64,000 nt of DNA from Paragonimus westermani. Taxonomy: Eukaryota > Platyhelminthes > Trematoda > Plagiorchiida > Troglotrematidae. The notes under the pieces were generated by a model. That model did no database searches. It was not told the origin of the DNA and worked only from the letters and a program-made list of their open reading frames with translations. Both the position numbers and the translations under genes were made by a program. Shown here in pieces: positions 21,270-32,720 of the stretch. Every line of letters begins with the position of its first letter. Position 1 is the first letter of the stretch. Location: positions 1 to 64,000 of the forward strand of contig QNGE01003698.1 in the NCBI GenBank assembly GCA_008508345.1. The letters run 5' to 3'.

Positions 21270-24200
21270 AAAGTCCAGATTTGTCAATAGTTGGTCTGTT
21301 CCGAATATCTTAATCTGCCAAACTACTTATCAACAACGATCGATAAGTTGGGAGTGAATAAGTCAGACAAACTCCGGACTTGAGCGTTTGAATGTGAAGT
21401 GTCTTGGTAAACAGAAAATTTCGTGAACTCATGTAGCTATAAATGAGGACCGTCACAGATTTTTATGTGGTTACAAAGGAAAGAAATTTGGTCAGTTAAT
21501 GAGATTCTAGTGCCATCAAACAGATGTCCGAAAGGATAGTTGGTTGGCTCAATTTCTTGAGCAAGACATCGACTGGAACAAACTGGAAACAACAGAAATG
21601 CAATGGAACAGCAACCAAAGAATCCAACCAAATAGATTGGTGCAGAGAATGATTTTAAACGCTAGTCGAAATGTTTGAAATGTTTAATGAAGAAAGAGGC
21701 TGCTGAGACAAGTGGGCTAAATCAGTGGGAATTTATCAGGAACGCTTAGACAAACATAATTCTGAATGAATTATGAAACCAGAAAATGTTTCATTCCGCA
21801 TTTTCATTTTCAACACCTGAACCCAATGTGGATCACCGCGTTTTATATAATATTAATATATTTGTCAGCTTACTGTGAACAGCGTCATCGTTGTGCTTGA
21901 AATGAAACATTTTTTTGAAATAAACAGTCACTTAGTATACACAGAAAATACTAGTACTGACCACTGTGATCGTTGGGAACTGTAGACAATATGTGGACAG
22001 GCATTAATGCTGGTTATACGAAAATCGGTTGATAAATTTGTTACACAACCGGAAAATGTCGGAATGTAATCAGGAATGCCAGTCACGAGAAATTTGCCCG
22101 CAAATTTCAAACAACAGCAGAAGGTTTTTTTTCAAGATACCGACGCAGAAAAACGCTGACTGAAATTTGTGCTTTTTTCCCATCATAGACCTTAGAACGT
22201 TGAGCGAAACTGTGGATAAAAAGAAACTGACTGAGTGTACACATCGGTTGCGCATAAAATAAACTGTCAGATGTTCATCTTCACTAAATGTAAAAATCAG
22301 GGATTACTGTTCACTTGCTTGCCGACCTCAGCAGTTAGACTACAATACCTCAAAACTGTGAAAAGATATGTATCTCTCGAAATAGACATCTGGGTTGTTA
22401 TCAGTGGTAGATTACACTCACGCAGCTCGTGATTCACCACTACCCACTGTTTGCTGAACTAACCAAAGATGATTCAAGGTTTCGGGATTAGACTGCAAAG
22501 TATGAATGCTAGTGTAGAAAAATGGAAGTCAAATACAGACCTCTATTCTGAGAGCTATACAGCCCACTGATATTCCCTTGCCCATAACGGAAAGTGCTTG
22601 ATATAAAGAACCAAACTGGAATAGCAATGAAACAGGATCATCAACGCGTGGTGTTAACACACTCGAATACTTAACAGGAAACATATGATTAAACTACTGC
22701 ACAGCGAAACGGTGTCTAATAAATGCATGGCATTTACAATCCTGTTGAGTTCATTGCAAACAAAACCCCATCGGTAAAATGACCAAGTTTCAGTAAGGTA
22801 GGTTTTACATTTCATGCATTCCCTAAAGATGAGAAGAATTCCTGCAAAGAGTAGACGCCGAAACATTTCAGCTGATTGAATAGTTCATGAGATACACATC
22901 ACTCGAAATATTTGGAGCTATCAACGAGTTGACGGTATACTGATGGAACAGATTTGCTTTTTCCCACACATATTTATTTCAACAGCTTCTTCAATGCTGC
23001 CTACATTAAACAATGACAACGTCCATTGATATTTAACTAATGAAAACCACTTTTAGCCATTTTTTAGCGCGTTATATTGGTTGTCATACTGTACCATTAA
23101 TTTTCATTTGTATGAGTTAACCTAATATGCACTGATCGCGTCCATTTGTGTGTCTGACAAGATACACTGAGAACTACACTGTCCTGAGTGTGAACAGAAG
23201 TGAAAACCACATTGCAATATATAGACCAGGATCTAAAACATTTTACAGGAATTTGACCTGCTTCCATCGGTAACAAAATTTGCGGTTTTTAAGTGAATTA
23301 AGAAGTTTAGGCGGACGAACAGTGTTGTTTCATACCACTGCAGGTGAGTTACTTCTAAACGGTTTAACTAGGCGGTGATTATTGATGCCGAATAGGAGAC
23401 GTGACGGTTACACCCAGAGTCCAGGCAACGTGTGAAGCTCGATGATGTTTTGAGGAAATTGCAACTAACAACTGCAAAGTTGACCAATTTAGTTTACGTA
23501 AAACCTCAGCTTTCTTTAATTTCTGTAGGTCGCGTCTGGATTTTATTGATAATTTCTTCTAGATCAGCGCAACAAAAAGCGCATTGCCTAGACATTGCTC
23601 GAGAGTGTGAGAAACCTGTAGATAAATCTATCGTTTTTTTCTGGTTAAACGATAAGTGAAAAGCAACCAGACTTCACATGTAGAGTTTAGTTAAGGAAAT
23701 CAATACCCCGTTGGAAGTTAGTACTTTTAGCCTAATAATTTCCGCAGTAGGTAAGCCCGTAAATGTGAGGAACAAACTGAAGTCTACGTAGTTTCCAAAT
23801 CTACATAGTTTCTACTGAAATCTGATAAACTTTCGTACAAAAGCTGAATTACTCTGAATTCATTAAGTGTTGTCACGGCTAATTATCTTATTCAGTATTT
23901 CTTTGGGTAGCGAAATGTATAGAAATTACTGTTAGTTTAATGACATCTAGATGTGAAATAACTGAACTGGGGTGATAAACCTATGCAGATTCCCGAACTA
24001 GCCTAAATTGACACACTGAACAGAAGCTCCATTTTGCGACGGAAAGCAAACGAACTGCCCCATGTGAACACTGCGAAAACAGAGCAAAGAGAGGATTAAA
24101 ATAAGCTGATGATAATACACGTATGATTATGAAGACAACTGATGAGAAACTTCTAGAAAACAAAAAATAAAGAATTACAAACATGCCGTGACAACCATTA

Positions 24201-24613
24201 AATAAAAAGTTTACCAGAAATTTTTAAGTGGAAAAGGCAACATTACAACAGAGATCAGCGACTGATAGATTGGGTTAGGAATGAAGTAGTGCAGGTTTCA
24301 GTTGTGACAGTCGACTTACTTAGAACGAGCACTGACCAACCGTTGGTGGCTGTCTTTGTTGTTGACCACCCTTCCGGGCGAGTAGGTGAAGTACTGCTTA
24401 TAAACCATTCATTCATCAACCATTACTAACGAACTGTGGCTGATTTAAGCCTTCATAATTGATTAGCACAAGGCGCGTTTGTTGCCAGGGCAATCTACGT
24501 TTTCTCAAAACATCATCAACTGTGATGCAAACAAGGAATGCAAAAAATATATACAGTAACCATTTCAGTATTCAATTTACTGTTAACAATTCAACTGAAC
24601 TCATTCCGACTGA
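21270..24613. other. No firmly supported gene
   Basis: Two weak exon-like pieces stand out. One ends at a CAG/GTGAGT donor at 23343/23344. The other, 23684-23750, is open for 22 codons and ends at a GTAAGC donor at 23751. Without an identifiable product or partner exons I do not call them as genes. Confidence 0.35.
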
Positions 24614-24960
24614 ATGGTGCCAGAGGTTTGGCCGTCGATATATTACACATGTACAGGTTCAACAGAACGAAACATCCGTACCCGAAATTTTACAATCATC
24701 AATGTGTTTTCAAGGGCGCATTTGACTGATCCTACTCCAAGCAACTTACATGTATCTGTGCAGAAGTATTTCAAGCGCTAAACGACAGCCCCATTTGGCA
24801 ATCGATGGATGTATTTTTAGCCAGACGATATCGAGGCGAATGGAAAGTATACTCGTGAGTGTTAACTGTTTTCCTAAAGGCTGAATCAAATAACCTAACT
24901 TTCAGCTTGTTCTATGCTGAGCCACTTCGCTTACCAATGACAACGACAGGGAAAGCCTAA
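24614..24960 (+). CDS. Candidate three-exon small gene or C-terminal fragment, unknown protein
   Basis: The middle exon, 24764-24854 (91 bp), is bounded by TGTATCTGTGCAG and a GTGAGT donor. The last exon, 24906-24960, follows a 51-bp intron that ends in CCTAACTTTCAG, and closes in TAA. The phases agree and the joined frame reads as an ordinary globular protein segment (for example VFLARRYRGEWKVY). A possible first exon, 24614-24656, starts at an ATG and ends at a weaker CAG/GTTCAA donor, also in phase; with it the product would be 62 residues. I recognise no family. The last two exons are better supported than the first. Confidence 0.28.
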
Positions 24961-26121
24961 TATCACATCATTGTGAAACCACAGCTGCTATCATGGTCAA
25001 TCAAAATTGTGCGCACTGTAATTGTGTGTCCGCTATTTCCAACTGGTTTGCGTAAATTTTAGAATTGAAATTTTTCATGCCATCAATATAACTGTTAGTT
25101 TTTAACATTACCTCCCCGTCCGGTTTGACAACCATTTGCCACCATGCCTGTAAATGTCAAGTGTCAACTGCTGTGTGAAATGCAGGAGCTAACATAATCA
25201 CAGTCACAGTCTGACCCATCTGTTAAACCTGGGGATGTTTTGTATTGATAATGCGTATGTGATTTAGCCGTTGCGTAATTGCTCACGTGTATGTAACTCA
25301 ATTTTCAAAAGCTGAAACTTTATTCCAGTTCACCTACCACCGACATTTTCCCTGGCAGTGAAAAAATGTACATTCCTTACTAAGCAACTGGTTTACTTTA
25401 CCCGTTTATTTTTTGCGTAACTATTCGCAACAGCTGTTAACTTTCAGGACAACCAAATACACGATCAGTTAACTAATCTGTGCATAGCTTGGGCGTGACT
25501 ATTCAACAGTGACGTGTAGCCACAGCGGTAACACTGTTTACAAAAGTCTCAAGTAGATTCGGCGAAAAATGGTGTAAACAACTTTCTTTAAAAAAGAATA
25601 TTGTACAACTAAAAACATATGAGGTAAGCAACCGCCAACTTGTTCAAATAACTCTTCTACACAAAACTAACAGTTCAAACGTGAATGGTGATGAACGTAA
25701 TCTGAATAAATAATCTGAAACAGTTTGGAACTTGTGAAGTCAGACAAAATTCATTCACTTAACGTGTCGCAGTTGTTGAATTGAGTAATTAAACTGAAAT
25801 TTAACAAAAAGTTGCCGGTAGAATGCAAGCTGTTCTACACCAGAACACTCTGTCCGCCTGTCACCCGTTACTACAACAAACTATTTACTGAGGGCCAACA
25901 TACCGAAAAAAGATGTAGACAGTACGCTCGTTAGTGACAAATCAGTGACGTCTCTAATCGTAGTGTTATGATGACGTCATTGCTATCAATGTCAACATCG
26001 ACAGAGAATGCTCGGAAAATACGGTTTAGGGGGAAATGATGAAAGTTCGTGATAACGTTAGATTTGTTGTGAGAGTTAGAAATGCAAGTGTCAGGCTGCG
26101 TTCAATACAGCCGTAAAACCC
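24961..26121. other. No supported gene; non-coding DNA
   Basis: A good acceptor-like CTTTCAG at about 25444-25450 is followed by only 16 open codons. Nothing else stands out. Confidence 0.45.
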
Positions 26122-26400
26122 GTGCTTGTTGAAGCAATGACGTCGATACCATCGTCATGGAAGAGGGATCCATCAACCGTGGCAATTATCTATAAGGTGA
26201 TCTGTAGTTTCACCCGGACCCACGGAACCAGATATATCGGCCATACGTTAAGGCAAATGAGAACACACACCATCCACCCAGCCGGTTGGCTGACACGACT
26301 AACGCAATACGATTACCGCACACCCGAAGTAGACTGGGCACAGAGGAGCCCTCAAAATAATGTACGGTTCCAAATTGTTGCACAGTTTATAATTTCGTGA
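26122..26400 (+). pseudogene. Penelope-like element copy 3: GIY-YIG endonuclease remnant
   Basis: A 92-codon frame whose residues 22-56 (from 26185) align by eye with the endonuclease of the other two PLE copies. It has a Y-x-V-I-C start (GIY position), YIGHT in place of Y(V/I)GRT, an Arg/Met-rich linker, then HPAGWL where the others have HHPAWL. The stretch before it (SSWKRDPSTVAIIYKV) also follows the linker pattern. The PLE-typical His pair and the distal Glu are not clearly kept, and no RT domain is visible upstream, so this is a decayed fragment. No hammerhead-like motif was found in the following 400 bp. Confidence 0.65.
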
Positions 26401-28164
26401 AGCCATGGCAACTCACCAGATCGGTCGCGTGGAAAAACAACTGATCATCTTCCTCCCGGTAATTTCTAATTTCTTTTGCACCACATACTTCTACTCTTTT
26501 TTGCATTCACTTTTGCTTCAATCAAACATTAAGCCCAGATTTCAGATTGACCTCTAAATTTCTAACTCTTTAACACCCAACTCAGTGTGACCACTGGCTT
26601 TCAACATTCAGCCTTTGACTCATAGTTCTCGAGATTTCCACATTTATATCAACAAGGATGGCACTAACATCATAATGCCACTAACAAAACCGGTGTCTCC
26701 GACTGTCCTGTTGCTGAGTCCGCTCACTCTAAACAGTTCGAACTATTATCACTGTAGGTATTGGTGAACGATGTTGTCTTACGTTGTACTACACCGCTTT
26801 TGGAGTTCATTTACGGAAACATTGCTTCCAAACCACAACCACTGTTGAACGTAAGGCTGAAACATTGCACTGAGCAGTGTGTTTAGTTGACTTTGTTAGG
26901 AGTATAGACTGACACTAAAAATGCAAATAGAGTTGTGGATGAACATATAAGAAGTCCAAAAGAACGTCTGTATCTGTTTGAATGCCACTTGATAGTCTAT
27001 CAAATGATCTCTATCCGAGACTCAGGGCTTAAACAGGTAAACTATTGACTGTATGAAAATGAGTGTCACACAAGGTGAATAAATAGGGTTGTGGGGCGGA
27101 TTAGCGTCACAGATTTCGCATAAAGCGGTTAGCAGAAGACGAGTTCTAGTTTATAAAGTACTCATACGTCATCTTTTTACAGTATGATTTGAATGTTATG
27201 CATAAACTCGATAGAACCATACTGGATAAGAAACCCTACACAACATGAAAGATGTTGTTCTACTTATGGTTTCAGGTGTACACTTACCATCTACAGCCCA
27301 TTTTAGAAGTAACCTAGGGTCAATATGCCCTGTGAACAGTTGTCGGATTATACGGGTGTCATGTAGATAACTGATAACTTAGTTGCGTGTACGGATCTCC
27401 GGCGTGACTGTTACACTTCAAAAGTTAAGTGTTCGTAATTCTTATGCCACCTTACATTTTCGCCACTGATGAAACAATGGACGAAGGGACAGGGGTGAGA
27501 AAAGTCAGCTGGCCAGCAGTATAACACACTCTCGCGAAATGAGACGCTTGTTCTTGCCTATTTGAAGACGTCTAACTGTAATACGATCACGTTATTCGGG
27601 AGCAGGGATGTGTTGAATGTAAAGACGGTTGGTTTTCTTAGAAAGAGGGGAAAATTGTGCAGGAATGACACATCGTCCGCTTTAGGCTGCACCTCAGAGG
27701 ATCCTAATCCATTGAAGCAAGCGGACTGATTTGTTTGAGTGAGTTTATTACCAACATTCGTGACAGTTTTTAGCGGAACACTAAGATTGAGGAGCCATTT
27801 CTGGCCTCACGGCAGGTGAACCAGTTATCATTCTGGTACACAGCAGTTTGTTGTATAGATTCATTGTCTTTTACTGCTTGTGTGAACTACAGGAGACCTA
27901 GCACTGACAGACCATGAGTGAATGCAGTGTCATTCCTATCAATATCACGAAATTGAGTAGAATCCGTAGTTACGATCAAATCACGTTTACATTCAGAATG
28001 GTTTGGTGTATCTTAAACAACGAGTTAATCTCAAGCTGCGCTGAAGCAATCCGATGCGCAAACTTCCTGTTTGGAAACAAACTGTGGACAATTTCCACAG
28101 CACCGCCTTCTCATCAGTTAACAAAACGCTACTCAGCAGGTCAATGATTTCTGTAATTTCAACT
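26401..28164. other. No supported gene; non-coding DNA
   Basis: No repeats or coding signals I can support. The frame at 27914-28147 runs into the family-2 repeat and is not treated as a gene. Confidence 0.45.
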
Positions 28165-28530
28165 TGCAAAGAAGCCCAAGTCGAGGGGTCATCGATTGGA
28201 GTTAACAGGACAGTTACTGTGTGTCCTCTCAAGATAATCGGGCAACCTGATCAGTTCTCACAGGCGAAAGTAGTTGGGAGTTCATATGTGATAATTTGAT
28301 CATGACTAATGTGAGGTCAGCATGCTTGTCTCATGAAAGCGTTGCCGGAGTTCTAGTCCCGGTCGTGGCAGCGGTATACACTACTGACGAGCTCTGATGA
28401 GATCGTAGTTCGAGTCTAGTGTTTCATTTGAAAAGGGACTGATTGGAAAATCTATGAAAATCCAAGAGCTGCGATCAATTGTGAATGATGTTCAATCAGT
28501 ATGAAAACTAACATGCCCCACTACCCATCA
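28165..28530 (+). mobile_element. tRNA-related repeat family 2, copy at 28.3 kb
   Basis: Aligns over its length with the reverse complement of 41796-42115 and with 61705-62040. Shared marks in order: TGGAGTTAACAGGACAGTT, GATAATCGGGCAACC, GAGGTCAGC, CTCATGAA, GGAGTTCTAGTCCCGGTCGT, and GACTGATTGGAAAA then GCTGCGATCA. The segment 28313-28368 is tRNA-like (weak A box, B-box-like GAGTTCTAGTCCCGG). Two open frames here (28054-28299 plus, 27993-28232 minus) are read through the repeat and are not genes. Ends are approximate. Confidence 0.7.
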
Positions 28531-30075
28531 GTAATCAACGACCCTTCTATTATCAACTGAGAACCCCTGTACATGATTTGAATCAGTTGGTCTCTAACTA
28601 AACAGTTCTGTGAAATTTGTTACGATATAACTTTTGCAAATCACTTCCATGGAGACAGACGATATACGTCATGTAGAATCTCCTAACTAAACGTTCTGTG
28701 CCTTTTCATAACACGTGGACCTGCATCAGACTAAATTTGTTCATGTGTTATATATATACATTTTGAATAGGCCATCATCAAAAAATTTCACAAGCATACT
28801 GTAGGAACTACATTAACGTATAACCTAGGTTCTTGAAAGCCTACAATCAAGAGATCTTTCATCTTCGGAATGCAAGAAGAAACAGTTCTCGATAGGGTAA
28901 CATGAGAACGTGGACTTATTTGAGAAGACTTAGCGGTAACCTGAGCAGAAAAACTGTGCCCGGTTGTGCAGCAACAGTAGCAGAATAATATTCTACTGTA
29001 ATCCGAGATTGGGTACATTCTAGTGTATTAGGTTGGATCTAATGGAGTAATTGTGTATAAAATTTCAATCTTGATGTCTATGTATGTCAAGCCTACCGTT
29101 TGAAATTCTCCGGATGGACACTTCACAAACGGTAGTAGATAATTAACCGAATTGTAACCTTAGGATAACATTCAAATAGACAGGAATAACAGTCCATTAT
29201 TTTAAGTAGACTGACGAGCGGGTGGAAAGCCAAGTTGAGGGGATTAAGATTGCAAACTGTAAAACATAAGAAAGGGGACTGGGAAGATGGTAGCATGGTG
29301 AGAACCAACTTCTCTTCAAATGAACACGATAAGGCTTTGGTGCCCAGCATTTAACAGGCCCGGCAACTTGTGAGATGTGTTTCTGGTTGCCCCAGCTGTA
29401 CAGGAAGTCGTGTCAGGCAATTTAAACATTTTCCAGTGTGGTGTTCCTAGAGCACCGTTCATGTGGCTGAACGAAATCCACTCGTCTACGCACACCAAGG
29501 GAATTTACATTCGGTTTACATTCGATTAATTTTCACACATGTTCTTTGATAAAAACACCTGCTCTCTGCCTTTTTGGCATTTAGTATTCTGTTAATTTTC
29601 AACCACTCTCTTTTAGTCTGTTTCTGGCTATTTAAACAGCAGTCACATTTCCTCTTCCACAGGGTAATTTTTTGATTGTTTTTTCCAGCACCGTTAGCCC
29701 ACAACAATCTTTTTAGTTGTTCCTCTACTAGTTAAAGTCATTGAATAAAAGAGGATAGAAAACGGGGTGCAAATGCCTTCTGATTGATGTTTGGTGATCG
29801 ATTTGCTCAAGTGCAATTAAACAACAGAATGTACGAACGTTTTTGCCCAATTCAGAACATGCGTTGCGCAGTGAAACGCAGTCACACAAGTATCGTAATA
29901 ACCAGTATTGGTGCTCGTTAACTGTGTGGTTCTCAGGAACAGGTAAAATTACGGCAACTTTCTCCAAATGTCAATAACTAGAAACTAGACTGAACTTACT
30001 GAAGGCCTGTGCTAACTGCTGGAATAATCCGTTACACTATAATGAATGTGTTTATGTAACCATCACGTTTTTCAG
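28531..30075. other. No supported gene; non-coding DNA
   Basis: Only short chance frames, including several on the minus strand between 29123 and 29967, without motifs. Confidence 0.45.
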
Positions 30076-30252
30076 TCCCGTGTAACCCCGATTGACATTG
30101 GTGGTAAAAAAATGTCAATCACCGAAACGCTCACCAAAACTTTTCAGTTCATGTCTTCAATTGATAAAAGTGGTCGACCTCAAGGCATGGTAACATCTGA
30201 CCTCCCGTGGGAGTTCGAACACCATGTGCCAAAGCCAGTTACCTTAGTCTGA
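30076..30252 (+). CDS. Candidate host exon, unknown
   Basis: A T-rich acceptor (ACGTTTTTTCAG, ending 30075) opens a 58-codon frame that ends in TGA at 30250-30252. An internal ATG/GTAACA at 30187-30190 is a possible donor, so the true exon may be shorter. The peptide is well mixed (contains TPIDIGGKKMSITETLTKTF and DLPWEFEHHVPKP), but I cannot place it. It lies just upstream of PLE copy 1 and could belong to a host gene into whose neighbourhood the element inserted. Confidence 0.25.
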   Translation, partial: SRVTPIDIGGKKMSITETLTKTFQFMSSIDKSGRPQGMVTSDLPWEFEHHVPKPVTLV

Positions 30253-30369
30253 CCTAAGTTTCCGTAATTCGTGTGCCTCCGGATAGCACGCACACTCCAT
30301 TCACTTTTCTCTCTCATGTCCGAACGGCTTGCTCATAAGGTCAACCTAAATTTGCAAACGACAATGTCT

Positions 30370-30579
30370 AGTCAAGAGGAACTACTCAATCTGGTAACTG
30401 TGCTTTCAGTGAACATCCAACTGTGGCTAGGAATGATCCAGTTTTTAACCATTCTTCCGCCGCTCAGTTCTCTTACCGATCTTTTATCCTCAGCAGTATT
30501 CAGTCCACTGATAAAAGTTACAACTCTCCTACTACGTTTGTATTAAACATCACTGTGGTTTTGCAAGCCGAAAGCACCT
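30370..30579 (+). CDS. Candidate host exon or upstream part of PLE copy 1, unknown
   Basis: After a TAG at 30367-30369 a frame runs about 69 codons to TGA at 30577-30579, with marks such as HPTVARNDPVFNHSSAAQF and FVLNITVVLQ (an Asn-glycosylation site in a beta-strand-like stretch). It reads like an extracellular domain, but no family comes to mind. The overlapping frame at 30271-30546 is taken as a shadow. It might instead be the unrecognised 5' part of the PLE. Confidence 0.2.
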
Positions 30580-32566
30580 GATCGATTGGGCTCGAGGCCA
30601 AGACAAGTCAAACTAGGACCGAAATTTTGTTGCTCACGTCATAAGAATAGCCAGCTTGATTTAGAAGTTCAATTTAAAAATCTGTATGATCAGTTAGCTG
30701 CCTTAACACCGTCGTCAGCTTTAAACGAAGAAAGACTGAAATCAACGTTGGTGAACTCATGCCATCAGTACCTTAACTACATGCCGCAAGTAAAACAGCT
30801 CTTGACGAAGCAACATTCAGATGCATTGAAGTGTTTACAAAAGAACGAGTGTATAATGCTGTCCAGACCGGACAAAGGAACAGGAGTCGTCTCGATGAAC
30901 AGGATTGATTAAGTTACCAAACTGAACAAAATACTAGCTGATAGCTCAAAATTCACGAAGATGAGTACGGAGAAAGACAAAACACCACGTATAGAAAAGA
31001 CGATATCTAGAACGTTGCGTGTAATGAAACAGAAGGAGATAATTGACCCGGCCACTTTCGAGCGTATCCGTCCCACTGGAACAATAATTCCCAGGTTATA
31101 CGGTCTGCCCAAAGTGCATAAAGTAGGCGTGCCTTTGACGCCCATTCTAGATATGTGCAACTCGCCTTATCATGCTCTGACTAAATGGCTTGTCGATCTG
31201 CTCGAACCCATCAGGTTGGAGCTGGCAAAACAGTCTCCGGGATACGTTTCACTTCATTGACGTAACCCAAGACCTGAACTTAAACAACCAAAGAATGTTC
31301 TCACTCGATGTTGCCTCGCTATTTACGAACGTGCCTCTAAAAGAGACAATTGACTACGTATGCGATTACATCGAGCGCAACAACAAACACGTGGGCATCC
31401 CAAAAGATGAACTAAGAGAACTGCTGGTGCTCTGTACAAGTAACGTTCAGTTTTTGTTCAACAACGCGATCTACCGACAGAGAGATGGAGTGGCAATGGG
31501 CTCGCCTCTAGGTCCCCTGTTAGCTGACGTTTTCATGAGTAAACTAGAAACTAACCAATTGGATGCGGTCATCGACCAATTTGCATTTTACAAACGCTAT
31601 GTTGATGATATTTTTTGCGTTATCAACGAGAATGCTAACATGGACAGAGTTATGACAGCTTTTAACTCCGCTCATAGCAGCATTAAATTCACCAAGGAGT
31701 CAGAGAACAATGGTGAAATAAACTTTTTGGATGTTCGTATAGTAAGAAGGGAAGATGGCTCAATCCGACGAACTGTGTACAGAAAACAGACTTGGAACGG
31801 CCAGTACATTCACTTCGACAGTTTTGTTCCGCTAAATCAAAAGCGAAACCTCATAAGATGCCTGACGGGTAGAGCGTTAAAGATCTGCACTTGTGACACT
31901 TTACAAGCTGAGCTAGACTTTCTACAAGAAGTGTTCATGCAAAATGGCTACCCAACGCGTTTCATCGAGAAGGCGATGCAGGCGGTAGAGTTGAAACTTA
32001 AGGCACCCTCTGTGAATAAGAAACTTGCGTTTATTAGTCTTCCTTTCAAGGGAGATCCTATGGCCGAAGTTATCTCCAGAAAGCTAAGAAAGTCAGTCGA
32101 AACAACCTACCTTGCCGCTCAATTGTGTATCAGTTTCCGTTCAACGCCCGTTATCATGTCACATCTCAAAGACAAACTTCCATGTTTTACAACCAATTTT
32201 TGTGTGTACTCATTTGTTTGCTCGTGTCGAGCATCATATGTTGGTCGTACTACAAGGCGATTGTCGGACAGAGTGCGTGAACACCATCCTGCGTGGTTGA
32301 ACAGTGGTGTGACTAAAACGGTTTCAAGCGCGATTGTTGCTCACTTGACCGACTCCAATCATTCTGTTAGTAAGAAAGATGCTTTTCGGATTGTCTATCG
32401 AGTGCCAAGGAATCGATCAAAAGGGGTGAGATTTCGAATGTTGACCGTTGCCGAAGCCATCAGCATCCGATTGCGTAACCCTGACCTCTGCGCTCAGAAG
32501 AAGTTCGTGCGGACACTCAACCTCCCCTGGCCCACAATCAGTCAGGCCCATGATTCGGAACAGTGA
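30547..32566 (+). pseudogene. Penelope-like reverse transcriptase with C-terminal GIY-YIG endonuclease, broken
   Basis: About 670 codons in all. N-terminal part: LGPKFC (about 30613), PDKGTGVV (30865-30891), YGLPKVHK (31099-31122, a PLE hallmark). RT core: LDVASLFTNVP (motif A, Asp at 31307), GVAMGSPLGP (motif B), YVDD (31598-31609, motif C), NFLDVRI. Endonuclease: VYSFV (Tyr at 32207), two Cys, SYVGRTTRRL (from 32234), HHPAWL, and AEAISIR carrying a candidate catalytic Glu. Known role: PLEs copy themselves by reverse transcription primed at a site nicked by the GIY-YIG nuclease. Breaks: an in-frame TAA at 30910-30912 and a one-base shift near 31225-31245, where the frame moves from phase 1 to phase 2. 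Downstream of the shift it is open for over 400 codons, so the copy is fairly young. No ATG start is clear; the frame is open from 30547. Confidence 0.92.
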
Positions 32567-32661
32567 TCACGTAACTGATAACAAACATGTCGTCCTTAAC
32601 CTATATTGACCGTTTATCTGACTCACATTAGTCACTGTTTTCATATTTATTGTGTTGTAAT

Positions 32662-32702
32662 TAGCCTGATGATCAAACACAGAAAACAAGTCTTGTTCGC
32701 TA
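32662..32702 (+). ncRNA. Hammerhead-ribozyme-like motif after PLE copy 1
   Basis: Order of parts: stem I 5' strand TAGC (32662-32665), core CTGATGA (32666-32672), nine bases in place of stem II, core GAAA (32682-32685), stem III ACAA/TTGT with a 3-base loop, a T-T-C cleavage triplet ending at 32698, and stem I 3' strand GCTA (32699-32702). It begins 95 bp after the PLE stop codon. Hammerheads with short stem III are known in PLEs. Stem II is almost absent here (one possible pair), so catalytic activity is uncertain. Confidence 0.65.
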
Positions 32703-32720
32703 CTCTGTCGTTCTCATGAC

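Larger units (their letters stand above)
30547..32720 (+). mobile_element. Penelope-like retroelement copy 1 (5' end not defined)
   Basis: Covers the decayed RT/GIY-YIG open frame (30547-32566), a short 3' non-coding segment, and the hammerhead-like motif at 32662-32702. The 3' end near 32720 is set by similarity to copy 2, where a TTCTCAT stretch also follows the motif. No target duplication or upstream terminal repeat was recognised. Confidence 0.8.

Noticed and set aside
24138..24156. CTGATGAGAAAC as a hammerhead core
   Set aside because: The two core strings overlap without room for stem II, and there is no stem I or III pairing.
27993..28299. Protein-like frames on both strands near 28.0-28.3 kb
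   Set aside because: Their 3' (plus) or 5' (minus) parts run through the family-2 repeat, which also occurs at 42.0 and 61.8 kb without the frame being kept.
28392..28420. CTGATGAG core as a hammerhead in the family-2 repeat
   Set aside because: No GAAA core or paired stems at the needed distance, and the other family copies do not keep CTGATGA.
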